Positions 50,235 through 58,598 of a stretch of 64,000 bases of DNA are shown piece by piece. A program made the position numbers and the translations under genes. Position 1 is the first letter of the stretch; each line of letters starts with the position of its first letter. Source of the stretch: an uncultured Draconibacterium sp. (GTDB lineage Bacteria; Bacteroidota; Bacteroidia; Bacteroidales; Prolixibacteraceae); contig NZ_OY775906.1 of the NCBI RefSeq assembly GCF_963675065.1, positions 784,001 through 848,000 on the forward strand. Reading direction: 5' to 3'. The notes beneath the pieces are model-generated. The model made no database searches. It saw only the letters and a program-made list of their open reading frames with translations, and was not told the DNA's origin.

Positions 50235-51440
50235 TTAACAGTTTGGCAAGGCATCAAAAATAGCCAGACCACCTTCCGATGTTTCGCGGTATTTACTTTG
50301 CAAATCTATCCCTGTTTTATACATGGTTTCTACCACTTCGTCAAAACTTATCCGGTGGCGGCCATCGGTAAGTAAAGCATAGTTGTTGTGCGATACCGCG
50401 CGTTCAGCAGCAAACGCATTACGTTCGATACAAGGAATCTGCACCAAGCCGGCAACCGGATCGCAGGTTAATCCCAAATGATGCTCAAGACCCATTTCTG
50501 CCGAATATTCAATTTGATAAATGGTGCCGCCCATCATTTGTGTTGCAGCTCCCGAAGCCATTGCACACGCCGTTCCAACTTCGCCCTGACAACCTACTTC
50601 TGCTCCTGAAATCGATGCATTTGTTTTTACCAGATTTCCAATAACGCCGGCTGTAGCCAATGCCCTTAAAATGGTTGTTTTATCGCTTTTATGAATTTTC
50701 CGGAAATACTTTAAAATTGCAGGCAAAACCCCACTTGCTCCACAGGTTGGTGCCGCTACTATTTTACCTCCGGCAGCATTTTCTTCCATAACTGCCAATG
50801 CGTAGGAAAACAATTGCGAACGTCGTTTAAAAGGTGTTGCAAAATTGTGTCCTTTTGTGTTGAAACTCTGTGCCTTTCGCGGAAGTTTTAAACCCCCGGG
50901 CAAAACTCCATCGGTTTTTAAGCCACGCTTAATACTGTCGAACATTACGTGCCACACTTCTTCCAGGTAATCCCAGATATCGGGTTCTTCAAACTCGGCT
51001 ACGTATTCCCAAAAACTTTTCCCGTTGCGGTTGCACCAGACCAGTATTTCTTCCATGGTGGTGTGTTCGTACACATCAACAGTTTCTGTTTCCGTATAAT
51101 CATCGATAATTGCGCCTCCGCCAATGCTGTAGCAAGTCCATTCTTTCAACAGTTTATCGACGTTGTCGAAAGCCTTAAAACACATGCCATTTGGATGTCT
51201 CTTTAGAAAGGTTTTGGGCTCCCAGTTAATTTGTAACCGACGTGTGCCAAAACTTTGCTCAATGGCGAAATCGGTGAGATGTCCTTTTCCGGTGGCTGCC
51301 AAACTACCATAGAGTGTTACCTCAAAACGATCTGCATTTTTGTTTTCTGCCAGAAACCTTTCGGCAGCTTTTTTGGGCCCCATTGTATGACTGCTTGAAG
51401 GGCCATGTCCAATTTTATAGATTTCCTTTATCGATTCCAT
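50235..51440 (-). CDS. sdaA: L-serine ammonia-lyase (iron-sulfur type)
   Basis: Deaminates serine to pyruvate. A single-chain enzyme of 401 residues: the N-terminal domain begins MESIKEIYKIGHGPSSSHTM, and the catalytic part has PTCGASGVLPAILKYF, GCQGEVGTACAMASGAATQM and LGLTCDPVAGLVQIPCIERN, containing the Cys ligands of the [4Fe-4S] cluster. The ATG at 51440 fits the family N-terminus better than the in-frame ATG 21 nt upstream. It is alone, and its spacer to the lipoprotein gene contains an inverted repeat. Confidence 0.94.
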   Translation of the reverse strand: MESIKEIYKIGHGPSSSHTMGPKKAAERFLAENKNADRFEVTLYGSLAATGKGHLTDFAIEQSFGTRRLQINWEPKTFLKRHPNGMCFKAFDNVDKLLKEWTCYSIGGGAIIDDYTETETVDVYEHTTMEEILVWCNRNGKSFWEYVAEFEEPDIWDYLEEVWHVMFDSIKRGLKTDGVLPGGLKLPRKAQSFNTKGHNFATPFKRRSQLFSYALAVMEENAAGGKIVAAPTCGASGVLPAILKYFRKIHKSDKTTILRALATAGVIGNLVKTNASISGAEVGCQGEVGTACAMASGAATQMMGGTIYQIEYSAEMGLEHHLGLTCDPVAGLVQIPCIERNAFAAERAVSHNNYALLTDGRHRISFDEVVETMYKTGIDLQSKYRETSEGGLAIFDALPNC

Positions 51441-51527
51441 ACTTTTAATTACGTGATTCAATAAAAGAATAGAAATTCACGAAGTCAATGACATTTAGCA
51501 GGCTTGTAAAAAGCCCCGATAATTTGG

Positions 51528-52601
51528 CTACTTTTTATCTTTCACCCGCATAAAACGGAACATATTCATAATCCAAATTGGGAGCGGGTGGTAGCCACGT
51601 TTCCGGAAATCGATGTACCAACCTATTTTCTCAATAATTGGTATTTTATGTGTCTCAACAAATTCGATTAAAGTTCCTTCCGGAGCCTGTATATAGGCAA
51701 AGTTGCCAGCAGCTTCACCCATACTGAATGAGTCGGTTGCTTTGGCACTGTCAACGGTAAACGGGTAACCTAAAGCTTTTGCTTTTTCGCGGAATTCATC
51801 CATGCCGTTGATATCAAAACAAAGGTGAATAAAACCCGGATCTCCCCAAATTCTTCCTTCGTAAATGTCTTTGGGCTCGTAATCAAAGGCCTGAACCAGT
51901 TCAATAACAGATTGCCCAAAAAACGGGCTAAAAGCACCTTGTTTCACATCAGAGTGACGTAGCAAAACTCTACGGAACTTTTTATCTCCCCCCGGAATGC
52001 CTTTGTAATCTTCAAAAACATCTGTTTTATCGTATACAATTTCATCGTATTGCAGAATTTCCTGGTAAACTTTCAGGCTGGTGTCCATATCTTTTACACC
52101 GATAACGGTTCCGAGTACGCCGCCAGTTAACGACTTTTCTTTTTTACGGAAAACACCTTCCTGGTTTTTTACCTCCCACATGTTTCCGTAAATGTCTTTC
52201 ATGAAAAAGTGATCGTTTCCAGCCGGATCTTTAGAAACAGGAGTGAGCAAATTTAATTTGGATGCACTGAATTTTTCGAAAACGACTTGTACATTTTCGG
52301 TTTTTATTTTACCAATGTTTATACCCAAGTCGCCCAGTTGAATCTCAAAATTGATAGGTTCCGGCTTTTTCCCTGTATGTTGCCAAATTTCAAAACCTCC
52401 TCCACCTTGCATATTAAGTGCTAATACGGCCTTTTTATTGCGTTTTTTCCCTGCGGTATGGGCAAGCATAAGTTCGGCAGTTGCTTCGTCTTCAAACATT
52501 CGAATATCCATCGAGAAATGTTCGCGATACCACTTCCATGCTTCCTGAAGATCTTCAACACCAACTCCTAATTGCTGGATTCCGTTTATTTGTGCTTTCA
52601 T
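51528..52601 (-). CDS. double VOC (glyoxalase/dioxygenase-fold) protein
   Basis: A 357-residue protein with two vicinal-oxygen-chelate modules: one at about residues 5-125 (QLGVGVEDLQEAWKWYREHF) and one at about 140-320 (GVLGTVIGVKDMDTSLKVYQ, FIHLCFDINGMDEFREKA, GNFAYIQAPEGTLIEFVETH). The late His and Glu (HLCFD, LIEFVE) could be metal ligands; the first module lacks some. The family is annotated broadly as glyoxalase/bleomycin-resistance/dioxygenase. The substrate is unknown. The genes either side are unrelated in function. Confidence 0.82.
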   Translation of the reverse strand: MKAQINGIQQLGVGVEDLQEAWKWYREHFSMDIRMFEDEATAELMLAHTAGKKRNKKAVLALNMQGGGGFEIWQHTGKKPEPINFEIQLGDLGINIGKIKTENVQVVFEKFSASKLNLLTPVSKDPAGNDHFFMKDIYGNMWEVKNQEGVFRKKEKSLTGGVLGTVIGVKDMDTSLKVYQEILQYDEIVYDKTDVFEDYKGIPGGDKKFRRVLLRHSDVKQGAFSPFFGQSVIELVQAFDYEPKDIYEGRIWGDPGFIHLCFDINGMDEFREKAKALGYPFTVDSAKATDSFSMGEAAGNFAYIQAPEGTLIEFVETHKIPIIEKIGWYIDFRKRGYHPLPIWIMNMFRFMRVKDKK

Positions 52602-52625
52602 TCGTTTACAATTGTTGATTTTTAT

Positions 52626-52661
52626 GGTAACTCATGCCTGCCTGCGGTAGGCAGGTAACTC
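52626..52661. repeat. short hairpin flanked by 8-bp direct repeats
   Basis: CCTGCCT (52637-52643) pairs with AGGCAGG (52649-52655) over GCGGT. GGTAACTC occurs directly repeated at 52626-52633 and 52654-52661, like a small inserted element with target duplication. Upstream of the SDR 3' end and the VOC start. Confidence 0.5.
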
Positions 52662-52732
52662 GCATATTCACTCATCTGCCAATTAAAAAAGCTTCAGATA
52701 TGCTCGTTTCATCTCCACTAAATACTTCTCGT

Positions 52733-53527
52733 TTAAAGTGGTTTTACGCGCGAAGCCATGTAATAGTACAAACGTGGCAAAAACCGCCTGATGTGTACCA
52801 TAATAACTTCTGAACCACCTACCAATATTTCTTTTCTCTCTTTTTTCAGTTTTTTGCAAATCACTCTTGCACATTTTTCTACCGACATTCCCGTATTCTG
52901 TCCGGCATCCATTTGTGCATGTGTTTTTCCATCTTTATTGATCGCATTCACCGAAATATTCGTTTTTATACGTCCGGGAATGATAACCGAAACGGCAATA
53001 TTGTTTTTTGCGTTCTCGGCTCGTAAACTTTCGAAAAAACCGTGTAAGGCTTGTTTTGATGCAGAATACGACGACCGGTATGGAAATCCAAATTTACCAA
53101 CAATACTGGATGTAACCGCAATTTGCCCGCCACCATTCTTAATCATTTGCGGTAAAACCTTTTTGGTTAAGGCAATTGTTCCAAAATAATTTACTTCGAA
53201 AATTTTACGATCTACACTGACCGGAGTTTCGGCTACAAACGAGCGCTGGCTAATTCCTCCAAATTGGTATAGCGCATCAATTTTGATATTGTTTTCTTTA
53301 ATGAACTCAGCCGCTTCTTCTATCGATTGTTCGTTGCCTAAATCGAAAGGAAGAATAACTGTTTGGCAACCGTTTTTTATGCAGCGTTTTTCGGTGTCTT
53401 TTAAGGCCTCTTCTTTTCTGCCTGAAAGAATGAGAGTTACGTTGTTCGACGATAACTCAATTGCCACCGCTTTGCCAATACCCGACGATGCTCCTGTAAT
53501 CCAAATTGTCTTTCCCCAAAAATCCAT
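52733..53527 (-). CDS. short-chain dehydrogenase/reductase
   Basis: A 264-residue classical SDR. Cofactor motif TGASSGIGKAV at residues 11-21, FGGISQR near 90 (in place of NNAG), and the catalytic set Ser in VTSSIVGKFGFPYR near 140 with Tyr-Lys in YSASKQAL near 153. The C-terminal RRFLPRLYYYMASRVKPL is basic and hydrophobic, as in the DHRS7/YqjQ-like membrane-associated group that acts on ketones or lipids. Exact substrate unknown. It is transcribed alone. Confidence 0.88.
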   Translation of the reverse strand: MDFWGKTIWITGASSGIGKAVAIELSSNNVTLILSGRKEEALKDTEKRCIKNGCQTVILPFDLGNEQSIEEAAEFIKENNIKIDALYQFGGISQRSFVAETPVSVDRKIFEVNYFGTIALTKKVLPQMIKNGGGQIAVTSSIVGKFGFPYRSSYSASKQALHGFFESLRAENAKNNIAVSVIIPGRIKTNISVNAINKDGKTHAQMDAGQNTGMSVEKCARVICKKLKKERKEILVGGSEVIMVHIRRFLPRLYYYMASRVKPL

Positions 53528-53660
53528 TTACTACATACTTTCAGCGTGCCACGAAGATAACAGAATATTCAGCCAGACAAAATGATTGCAGGCTATTTTT
53601 GCTCCCTTAAAATTAAAAATAGTTAAGATTTTCAAAATATAACTTTTTATGACCCAAAGG

Positions 53661-54584
53661 TTAATTATTAACTTTTTGATTCAGACTTTGAAAGCCTTCT
53701 CCAAGTATTTCTTTGGTATCCATAACGGTTATAAAAGCATCCGGATCGATTTTACTGATATATTCCTGAAGGATTGCAACCTCGCGCCGGCTAACAACGG
53801 TGTAAATGATTTTTTTCTGCTCACCGGTAAACATACCTTCACCATTAAGGTAAGTTCCTCCACGCTCTAAATCAACCAATAATTTTTCTTTTATTTCTGC
53901 ATGCTTTCGCGAAACAATAAGAAGTGCTTTGTTATAATTGCCGCCTTCAAGTGCCGTGTCGATTAATTTTCCGCAAATATAAATTACGATTAACGAGTAG
54001 AGTGGGATGGCCCAATCGCGGAATGCGAGTAACCCAAAAAATACGATAACCGAATCAACATAAATCATCAGTCTGCCAATCTGTAAGTGGGTGTATTTAG
54101 CGATAATCATGGCAATAATATCGGAACCACCGGAAGTCGCTCGCGATTTAAAAATCAATCCAAGCCCAAATCCCATTAATACGCCACCAAACAGACAGGA
54201 TAAGAGAATATCATCCACCAGGGGGACTTTTGCATCAGGGCGCATCATGGTTAACAGATCGGTAAAAACTGCGGTTAACACCGATCCCGTAATGGTTTTT
54301 ATTCCAAAACGGGGACCCAGAATTTTTATTCCGGCAATAATCAATGGAATATCAATCAACAGCGCAAAGGTACCTACCGGTATTCCATCGGGCCAGAATG
54401 AGAAAACACCTTCGGTTAAATAGTGTACAACAATAGCGATTCCGTAAACTCCGCCCGGAACTATTTTATGTGGTGTAACAAAAAATACAAAAGCTGCAGC
54501 TAAAATAAATGAACCGGAAATTAAAAGCAGATTGTCCTGAATCCACTTTTTACTAAAAATTTTGTCTTTTGTTAAAAATGCCAT
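53661..54584 (-). CDS. YitT family (DUF161/DUF2179) membrane protein
   Basis: A 307-residue protein with five to six membrane segments followed by a soluble DUF2179 domain. Membrane motifs include FVTPHKIVPGGVYGIAIVVH near 40, GFGLGLIFKSRATSGGSDII near 160, and the closing domain has RGGTYLNGEGMFTGEQKKII near 245 and YISKIDPDAFITVMDTKEIL near 285. The YitT family is widespread and its transported substrate is unresolved. The start is the ATG at 54584; an upstream in-frame ATG adds ten residues without family support. Confidence 0.87.
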   Translation of the reverse strand: MAFLTKDKIFSKKWIQDNLLLISGSFILAAAFVFFVTPHKIVPGGVYGIAIVVHYLTEGVFSFWPDGIPVGTFALLIDIPLIIAGIKILGPRFGIKTITGSVLTAVFTDLLTMMRPDAKVPLVDDILLSCLFGGVLMGFGLGLIFKSRATSGGSDIIAMIIAKYTHLQIGRLMIYVDSVIVFFGLLAFRDWAIPLYSLIVIYICGKLIDTALEGGNYNKALLIVSRKHAEIKEKLLVDLERGGTYLNGEGMFTGEQKKIIYTVVSRREVAILQEYISKIDPDAFITVMDTKEILGEGFQSLNQKVNN

Positions 54585-54654
54585 TGCGCTGAAATTTTTC
54601 GCAAATGAACACAATTTTAATGGATTAAAAAACAGTGTTTTGTCAGCAATGATT

Positions 54655-54717
54655 GATGCTGGATATTAGATGCTGGATACTAGATTCTGGATGCTCGTAA
54701 CTCGTAGCTCGAGACTC
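54655..54717. repeat. 7-nt-phased array of nine units
   Basis: Nine 7-nt units in exact register, consensus G(A/T)NNCT(C/G) with (A) variants; the first four form two 14-nt near copies at 54655-54668 and 54669-54682. The units drift from GATGCTG/GATACTA to GTAGCTC/GAGACTC. It lies between the yitT and tonB genes, outside coding sequence. Confidence 0.6.
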
Positions 54718-54721
54718 AGTC

Positions 54722-55807
54722 CTAATCAAGTCTGAAACGATACGAAATAGTTCCCTGCTGGAATGCAGCCGCATTTTGGTCGACATTAAATTTGGCTTTT
54801 AAAGCTGCCTGTTTGGCTTCGTCCCAAAATGCTTTATTGACAATGGTTGTGCCGCGTGCTCCGGGCTCGGCAGAAGTAACTCTTCCGTTTTTATCAACGA
54901 TAACTTTTACCACAACAATTCCTGCATCGTTACCCGGATATTCCGGTTTCGGCAATGAAATTGCTGAACGTCCACCCAAATCGAATGAAATGCCTGCACC
55001 CGTTCCCTGGTTTCCGCCTCCACTTCCTCCGTCGCCATAATTGCTAGCATTTGGATCGCCGGTAGGCACGCCCTGATTACCACCGGGGAATGTTGCTCCC
55101 TGGCTTTTACCATCGCTACTGCCAGTTCCGCCGCTCCCTGAGCCACTGTTGGCAAAAGCTCCCTGAGTTCTGGAGTTTATTTCTGCAATTTTCCGTTCTT
55201 CTTCCAGCTTACGTTGGCGCTCTGCTTCTTCACGTGCTTTACGTTCGGCTTCTTCGCGTGCAATTCTTTCTGCCTCTTCGCGTTGCTGGCGTTCTATTGC
55301 TTCTTGTTTTTTACGCTCAATTTCTGCCAAACGCTTTCGTTCCGTTTCCTCAGCATTTTTGCGGTCTATTTCTTCCTGTTCTCTGCGTTTTCGTTCATCC
55401 AGCTCCTGCTGACGTTTGCGATCTTCTTCTCTTTTCTTTTTCTCGGCCGCTTCTATAGCTATTGTTTCTTCGTAGTCCTGCGTCATGGCAACTTCCTCGG
55501 CAGGTTCCGGTTCTGAAGTTTTTACCGGCGGCGGAGGTGTTTGTTCAGCCGGTGGTGGCGTTGATTGTTTTTGTGCTGTTTGTGGAGGTGGAGGAGTAGT
55601 TTGTTGTTGCCTGCGCGCCGGGCTTGGTTCGCGGTCGCCCAATCCATTTTCCGAATTTCCGAAATTAACCAGAATTCCTTCTTCTCCGGGTAGAGGAAGT
55701 GGCGTAAAAAAGCCAAGTAAAAGCAATAATATCAGCACAATTGTGTGAAAAACAATCGTTCCGACAAGCCCCTTTTTCTTTTCGCTATATTCCTCTCTTT
55801 CTATCAT
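54722..55807 (-). CDS. TonB-family energy transducer with long charged coiled coil
   Basis: A 361-residue envelope-spanning protein. Residues 14-40 are the membrane anchor (LVGTIVFHTIVLILLLLLGF), then a proline-rich segment (55-105) and a long Glu/Lys/Arg coiled coil (about 115-210) as in TolA, followed by a Gly/Ser/Asn-rich linker and the TonB-like C-domain (about 275-361, with ISLPKPEYPGNDAGIVVVKV). It passes proton-motive energy from ExbB/ExbD to outer-membrane receptors or helps envelope stability. It lies 7 nt after exbD in the exbB-exbD-tonB run. Confidence 0.87.
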   Translation of the reverse strand: MIEREEYSEKKKGLVGTIVFHTIVLILLLLLGFFTPLPLPGEEGILVNFGNSENGLGDREPSPARRQQQTTPPPPQTAQKQSTPPPAEQTPPPPVKTSEPEPAEEVAMTQDYEETIAIEAAEKKKREEDRKRQQELDERKRREQEEIDRKNAEETERKRLAEIERKKQEAIERQQREEAERIAREEAERKAREEAERQRKLEEERKIAEINSRTQGAFANSGSGSGGTGSSDGKSQGATFPGGNQGVPTGDPNASNYGDGGSGGGNQGTGAGISFDLGGRSAISLPKPEYPGNDAGIVVVKVIVDKNGRVTSAEPGARGTTIVNKAFWDEAKQAALKAKFNVDQNAAAFQQGTISYRFRLD

Positions 55808-55814
55808 TTCTCGT

Positions 55815-56222
55815 CTATTCAGGCGATGTTGCCAGTATCATTTTATATTTATTTTTACGGGCAATGTTCATTATTTTAACAACCTCGTTAACAGGTACCG
55901 ACTGATCGGCATGTAACGATATAAAAATATCATCGTTCCCTGAGCCGAATTTGTTTTGAAGGAACGGCTCTATCTCGCTAAATTTTACACTTTGAAGGTT
56001 GTTGTCGTCGTTAATGTAGTATTTCAAATCGGATGTTATCGATATGGTTGTGATTGCCTTGGCAGCTGTTTGATTGTTACTTTGCGGAAGCAACAATTTC
56101 AGTGCATTTGGCGCAATCAGGGTCGAGGTAACCATAAAGAAAATAAGCAACAGAAATACGATGTCGGTCATCGACGACATGCTAAACGCAGCATTTACTT
56201 TATTTCTCTTTTTTAGTGCCAT
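55815..56222 (-). CDS. exbD: ExbD/TolR biopolymer transport protein
   Basis: A 135-residue single-pass protein. The transmembrane Asp that carries protons is in SSMTDIVFLLLIFFMVTSTL near residue 18. The periplasmic domain contains KLLLPQSNNQTAAKAITTIS and VKIMNIARKNKYKMILAT at the end. It forms a motor with the upstream ExbB-like protein (10-nt spacing) and powers the TonB-like protein encoded 7 nt downstream. Confidence 0.93.
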   Translation of the reverse strand: MALKKRNKVNAAFSMSSMTDIVFLLLIFFMVTSTLIAPNALKLLLPQSNNQTAAKAITTISITSDLKYYINDDNNLQSVKFSEIEPFLQNKFGSGNDDIFISLHADQSVPVNEVVKIMNIARKNKYKMILATSPE

Positions 56223-56232
56223 TTACTACAGA

Positions 56233-56925
56233 TTAAGCCGGTTCGTTTAACAGATCCATGAATTCAGAAGTGGTAGCTTCCATTTTAAAAACCACTTTCT
56301 CTACATTTGATACAAGAATATTGTAAGCAAAATAGGCAATGATACCCACGATCAATCCGGCAACAGTAGTTACCATTGCCTGGTAAATACCGGTAGAAAG
56401 CAGTGTAACGTCAATATTGTTTCCGGCATTCGACATATCGTAAAATGCCTGAATCATTCCCATTACAGTGCCAAGAAAGCCGATCATCGGAGCTCCTCCG
56501 GCTACCGATGCCAAAACAGGGAGTCCTTTTTCCAGTTTCGAGATCTCGAGGTTACCCACATTTTCGATGGCGGCATTTACGTCGGTAAGTGGCCGGCCAA
56601 TTCGGCTGATTCCTTTTTCCAACATGCGAGATGCCGGGTTTGGATTGCTACGGCACAATGCTACGGCAGAATCGATTTTTCCTGATGTGATATAAACTTT
56701 TATTTTTTCAAGCAAACTTGAATCAAATCTTCCGGCTTTTTTAATTGCAAAATAGCGGTCGAAAAAGATGTAAACGGCTACTACCGACAAAAATAAAATC
56801 GGAATCATAATCCATCCACCTTTCATCGCCAAATCTATAAATTTTGTTGAAATGCCTTCCGGCTCGGTTGCCATAGCTTCCAACTCTTGTGGAAGATCAG
56901 CCTGAATCATCAATAAGTTAAACAT
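56233..56925 (-). CDS. exbB: MotA/TolQ/ExbB proton channel protein
   Basis: A 230-residue protein with three membrane segments. WIMIPILFLSVVAVYIFFDR near residue 38 is the first, LASVAGGAPMIGFLGTVMGM near 138 is the conserved channel region, and VTTVAGLIVGIIAYFAYNIL near 188 the third. This is the pentameric proton channel partner of ExbD. First gene of the exbB-exbD-tonB run. A terminator upstream isolates the run from nhaD. Confidence 0.93.
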   Translation of the reverse strand: MFNLLMIQADLPQELEAMATEPEGISTKFIDLAMKGGWIMIPILFLSVVAVYIFFDRYFAIKKAGRFDSSLLEKIKVYITSGKIDSAVALCRSNPNPASRMLEKGISRIGRPLTDVNAAIENVGNLEISKLEKGLPVLASVAGGAPMIGFLGTVMGMIQAFYDMSNAGNNIDVTLLSTGIYQAMVTTVAGLIVGIIAYFAYNILVSNVEKVVFKMEATTSEFMDLLNEPA

Positions 56926-56954
56926 GTTTATCCAATTATTTTTTACAGTTCTTA

Positions 56955-56993
56955 AAATAAAAAACGAGGTATAACATTAAATATTATACCTCG
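56955..56993 (-). terminator. terminator of nhaD (minus strand)
   Basis: On the minus strand CGAGGTATAA (56993-56984) pairs with TTATACCTCG (56974-56965), a 9-nt loop, followed by a T run towards 56955. Confidence 0.85.
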
Positions 56994-57075
56994 CTAAAAT
57001 AAGCAATATTTTTACCGCTCTGTTTGCTTTGACTGTCGTATCTTATTTAGTTATGAACAACCTTTTTTTGATAGT

Positions 57076-58455
57076 TTACAAACCAAACATTACGTAGTAT
57101 ACAGCAGCACCTGACAGGTAGCCAACCAATGCCAACCAGCTAATTTTTTTCAGGTACCAGATAAAATCGATCTTTTCCAATCCCATTGCTGCAACACCTG
57201 CAGCTGAGCCAATAATTAGCATACTGCCTCCGGTACCTGCTGTGTAGGCAAGGAATTCCCAGAAAGCTCCATCCTGAACAAAGGCGGCCTGGTAACCAAC
57301 AGCTCCTGCATCGGCAATTGGGTACATTCCCATAGCACCTGCAACCAACGGAACATTATCAACAACCGACGAAAGCACACCAATTGCAAGGTCGATCAGG
57401 TAAATGTTTCCCAGTTTTTCATCAAGGAACGTAGACAGAATATTTAAGTGACCTGCTGACTGTAAAGCTGCAACTGCCGAAAGTATACCAAGGAAAAATA
57501 ACACAGTTGGCACATCAACACGCTGAATTACAGCAGTAACTTTTAGTTTATCTTTAACTTCTTTTGGTTTGTCTTTGTGAACAATTTCGCCCACAACCCA
57601 CAAAACACCTAACGAAAGTAACATGCCCATGTAGGGAGGAAGGTGGGTAATTGTTTTAAATACGGGAACGAATAATAAGCCGCATACACCTAAAACCAAG
57701 AACAGAATTCGTTCTTTTTCGGTGCTATATTCTACTTCGTCCTCGTCGATTGCCGGGCGTTGAACATTCCCTTTCATGGTTACAGAAAGTATGGCCAATG
57801 GTACCACCATACACACTAAACTTGGAAGAATAACATTCATAATTATTGTACCTGCTGTAACCTGTCCACCAATCCACAACATAATGGTTGTAACATCGCC
57901 AATCGGCGACCACGCGCCACCGGCATTGGCAGCCAAAACTACCATGCTGGCAAAAAACCAACGGGTTTGTTTGTCGTCGATCAGTTTTCGAAGCAATGCA
58001 ACAAGAACGATTGTTGTAGTAAGGTTGTCGAGCAATGCCGACATAAAGAATGTAAGCAAACTCAATATCCAAAGTAGCTTTACTTTATTGGTGGTTTTTA
58101 TTTTGTCGGTAATAATTTTAAAGCCTTCATGCTGATCAACCACTTCAACAATGGTCATTGCACCAAGCAGGAAAAATAAAATTTCACTGATTTCTCCTAA
58201 ATGATGAATTATCTCCGATTCAACAATAAACTCATGCGCGGCATGTAATCCGTGCGAATCGGGATGAGCCGCAAGGAATGCCTCCCAGGTGGGGCTGAAT
58301 CCAAGGTGCAAAATGCCTTCGGCCCCAAGAACATAAACTACCCAGCATAATGTACCAATAATTAAAGCCGATGCAGCTTTATCGACTTTTATAGGATGTT
58401 CAAGCGCTATTGCAACATAGCCAAGAACAAATACGACAACCATTAATATAAACAT
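57076..58455 (-). CDS. nhaD: Na+/H+ antiporter NhaD
   Basis: A 459-residue membrane protein of the ion transporter superfamily with 12 or so segments. NhaD markers are LGEISEILFFLLGAMTIVEV near 95, LSLLTFFMSALLDNLTTTIV near 140, LVVLAANAGGAWSPIGDVTT near 175 and VGVLSSVVDNVPLVAGAMGM near 370. Exchanges sodium for protons at high pH. With nhaA, this is the second sodium antiporter in the window. A full promoter lies upstream and a terminator follows. Confidence 0.94.
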   Translation of the reverse strand: MFILMVVVFVLGYVAIALEHPIKVDKAASALIIGTLCWVVYVLGAEGILHLGFSPTWEAFLAAHPDSHGLHAAHEFIVESEIIHHLGEISEILFFLLGAMTIVEVVDQHEGFKIITDKIKTTNKVKLLWILSLLTFFMSALLDNLTTTIVLVALLRKLIDDKQTRWFFASMVVLAANAGGAWSPIGDVTTIMLWIGGQVTAGTIIMNVILPSLVCMVVPLAILSVTMKGNVQRPAIDEDEVEYSTEKERILFLVLGVCGLLFVPVFKTITHLPPYMGMLLSLGVLWVVGEIVHKDKPKEVKDKLKVTAVIQRVDVPTVLFFLGILSAVAALQSAGHLNILSTFLDEKLGNIYLIDLAIGVLSSVVDNVPLVAGAMGMYPIADAGAVGYQAAFVQDGAFWEFLAYTAGTGGSMLIIGSAAGVAAMGLEKIDFIWYLKKISWLALVGYLSGAAVYYVMFGL

Positions 58456-58496
58456 AGTAAATAATTTTAGGTATAAGTTTTTGCATCAAAGAACTG

Positions 58497-58525
58497 CAAA
58501 ATTATTTTAAGTAAAATATCTGCAA
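58497..58525 (-). promoter_or_regulatory. nhaD promoter TTG-N18-TAATTTTG
   Basis: Minus strand: TTG at 58525-58523, TAATTTTG at 58504-58497; 41 nt upstream of the nhaD ATG (58455). Confidence 0.62.
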
Positions 58526-58598
58526 AGGAAATCGGTCAGTTTTTTTAATGATTTCTAAATATTCATAAAGATTCTTTATAAGCAAGAAAAAGTGAACA

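Noticed and set aside
52683..52874. A 63-codon leftward frame next to the SDR gene
   Set aside because: Mostly overlaps the SDR gene in another frame and has no independent support.
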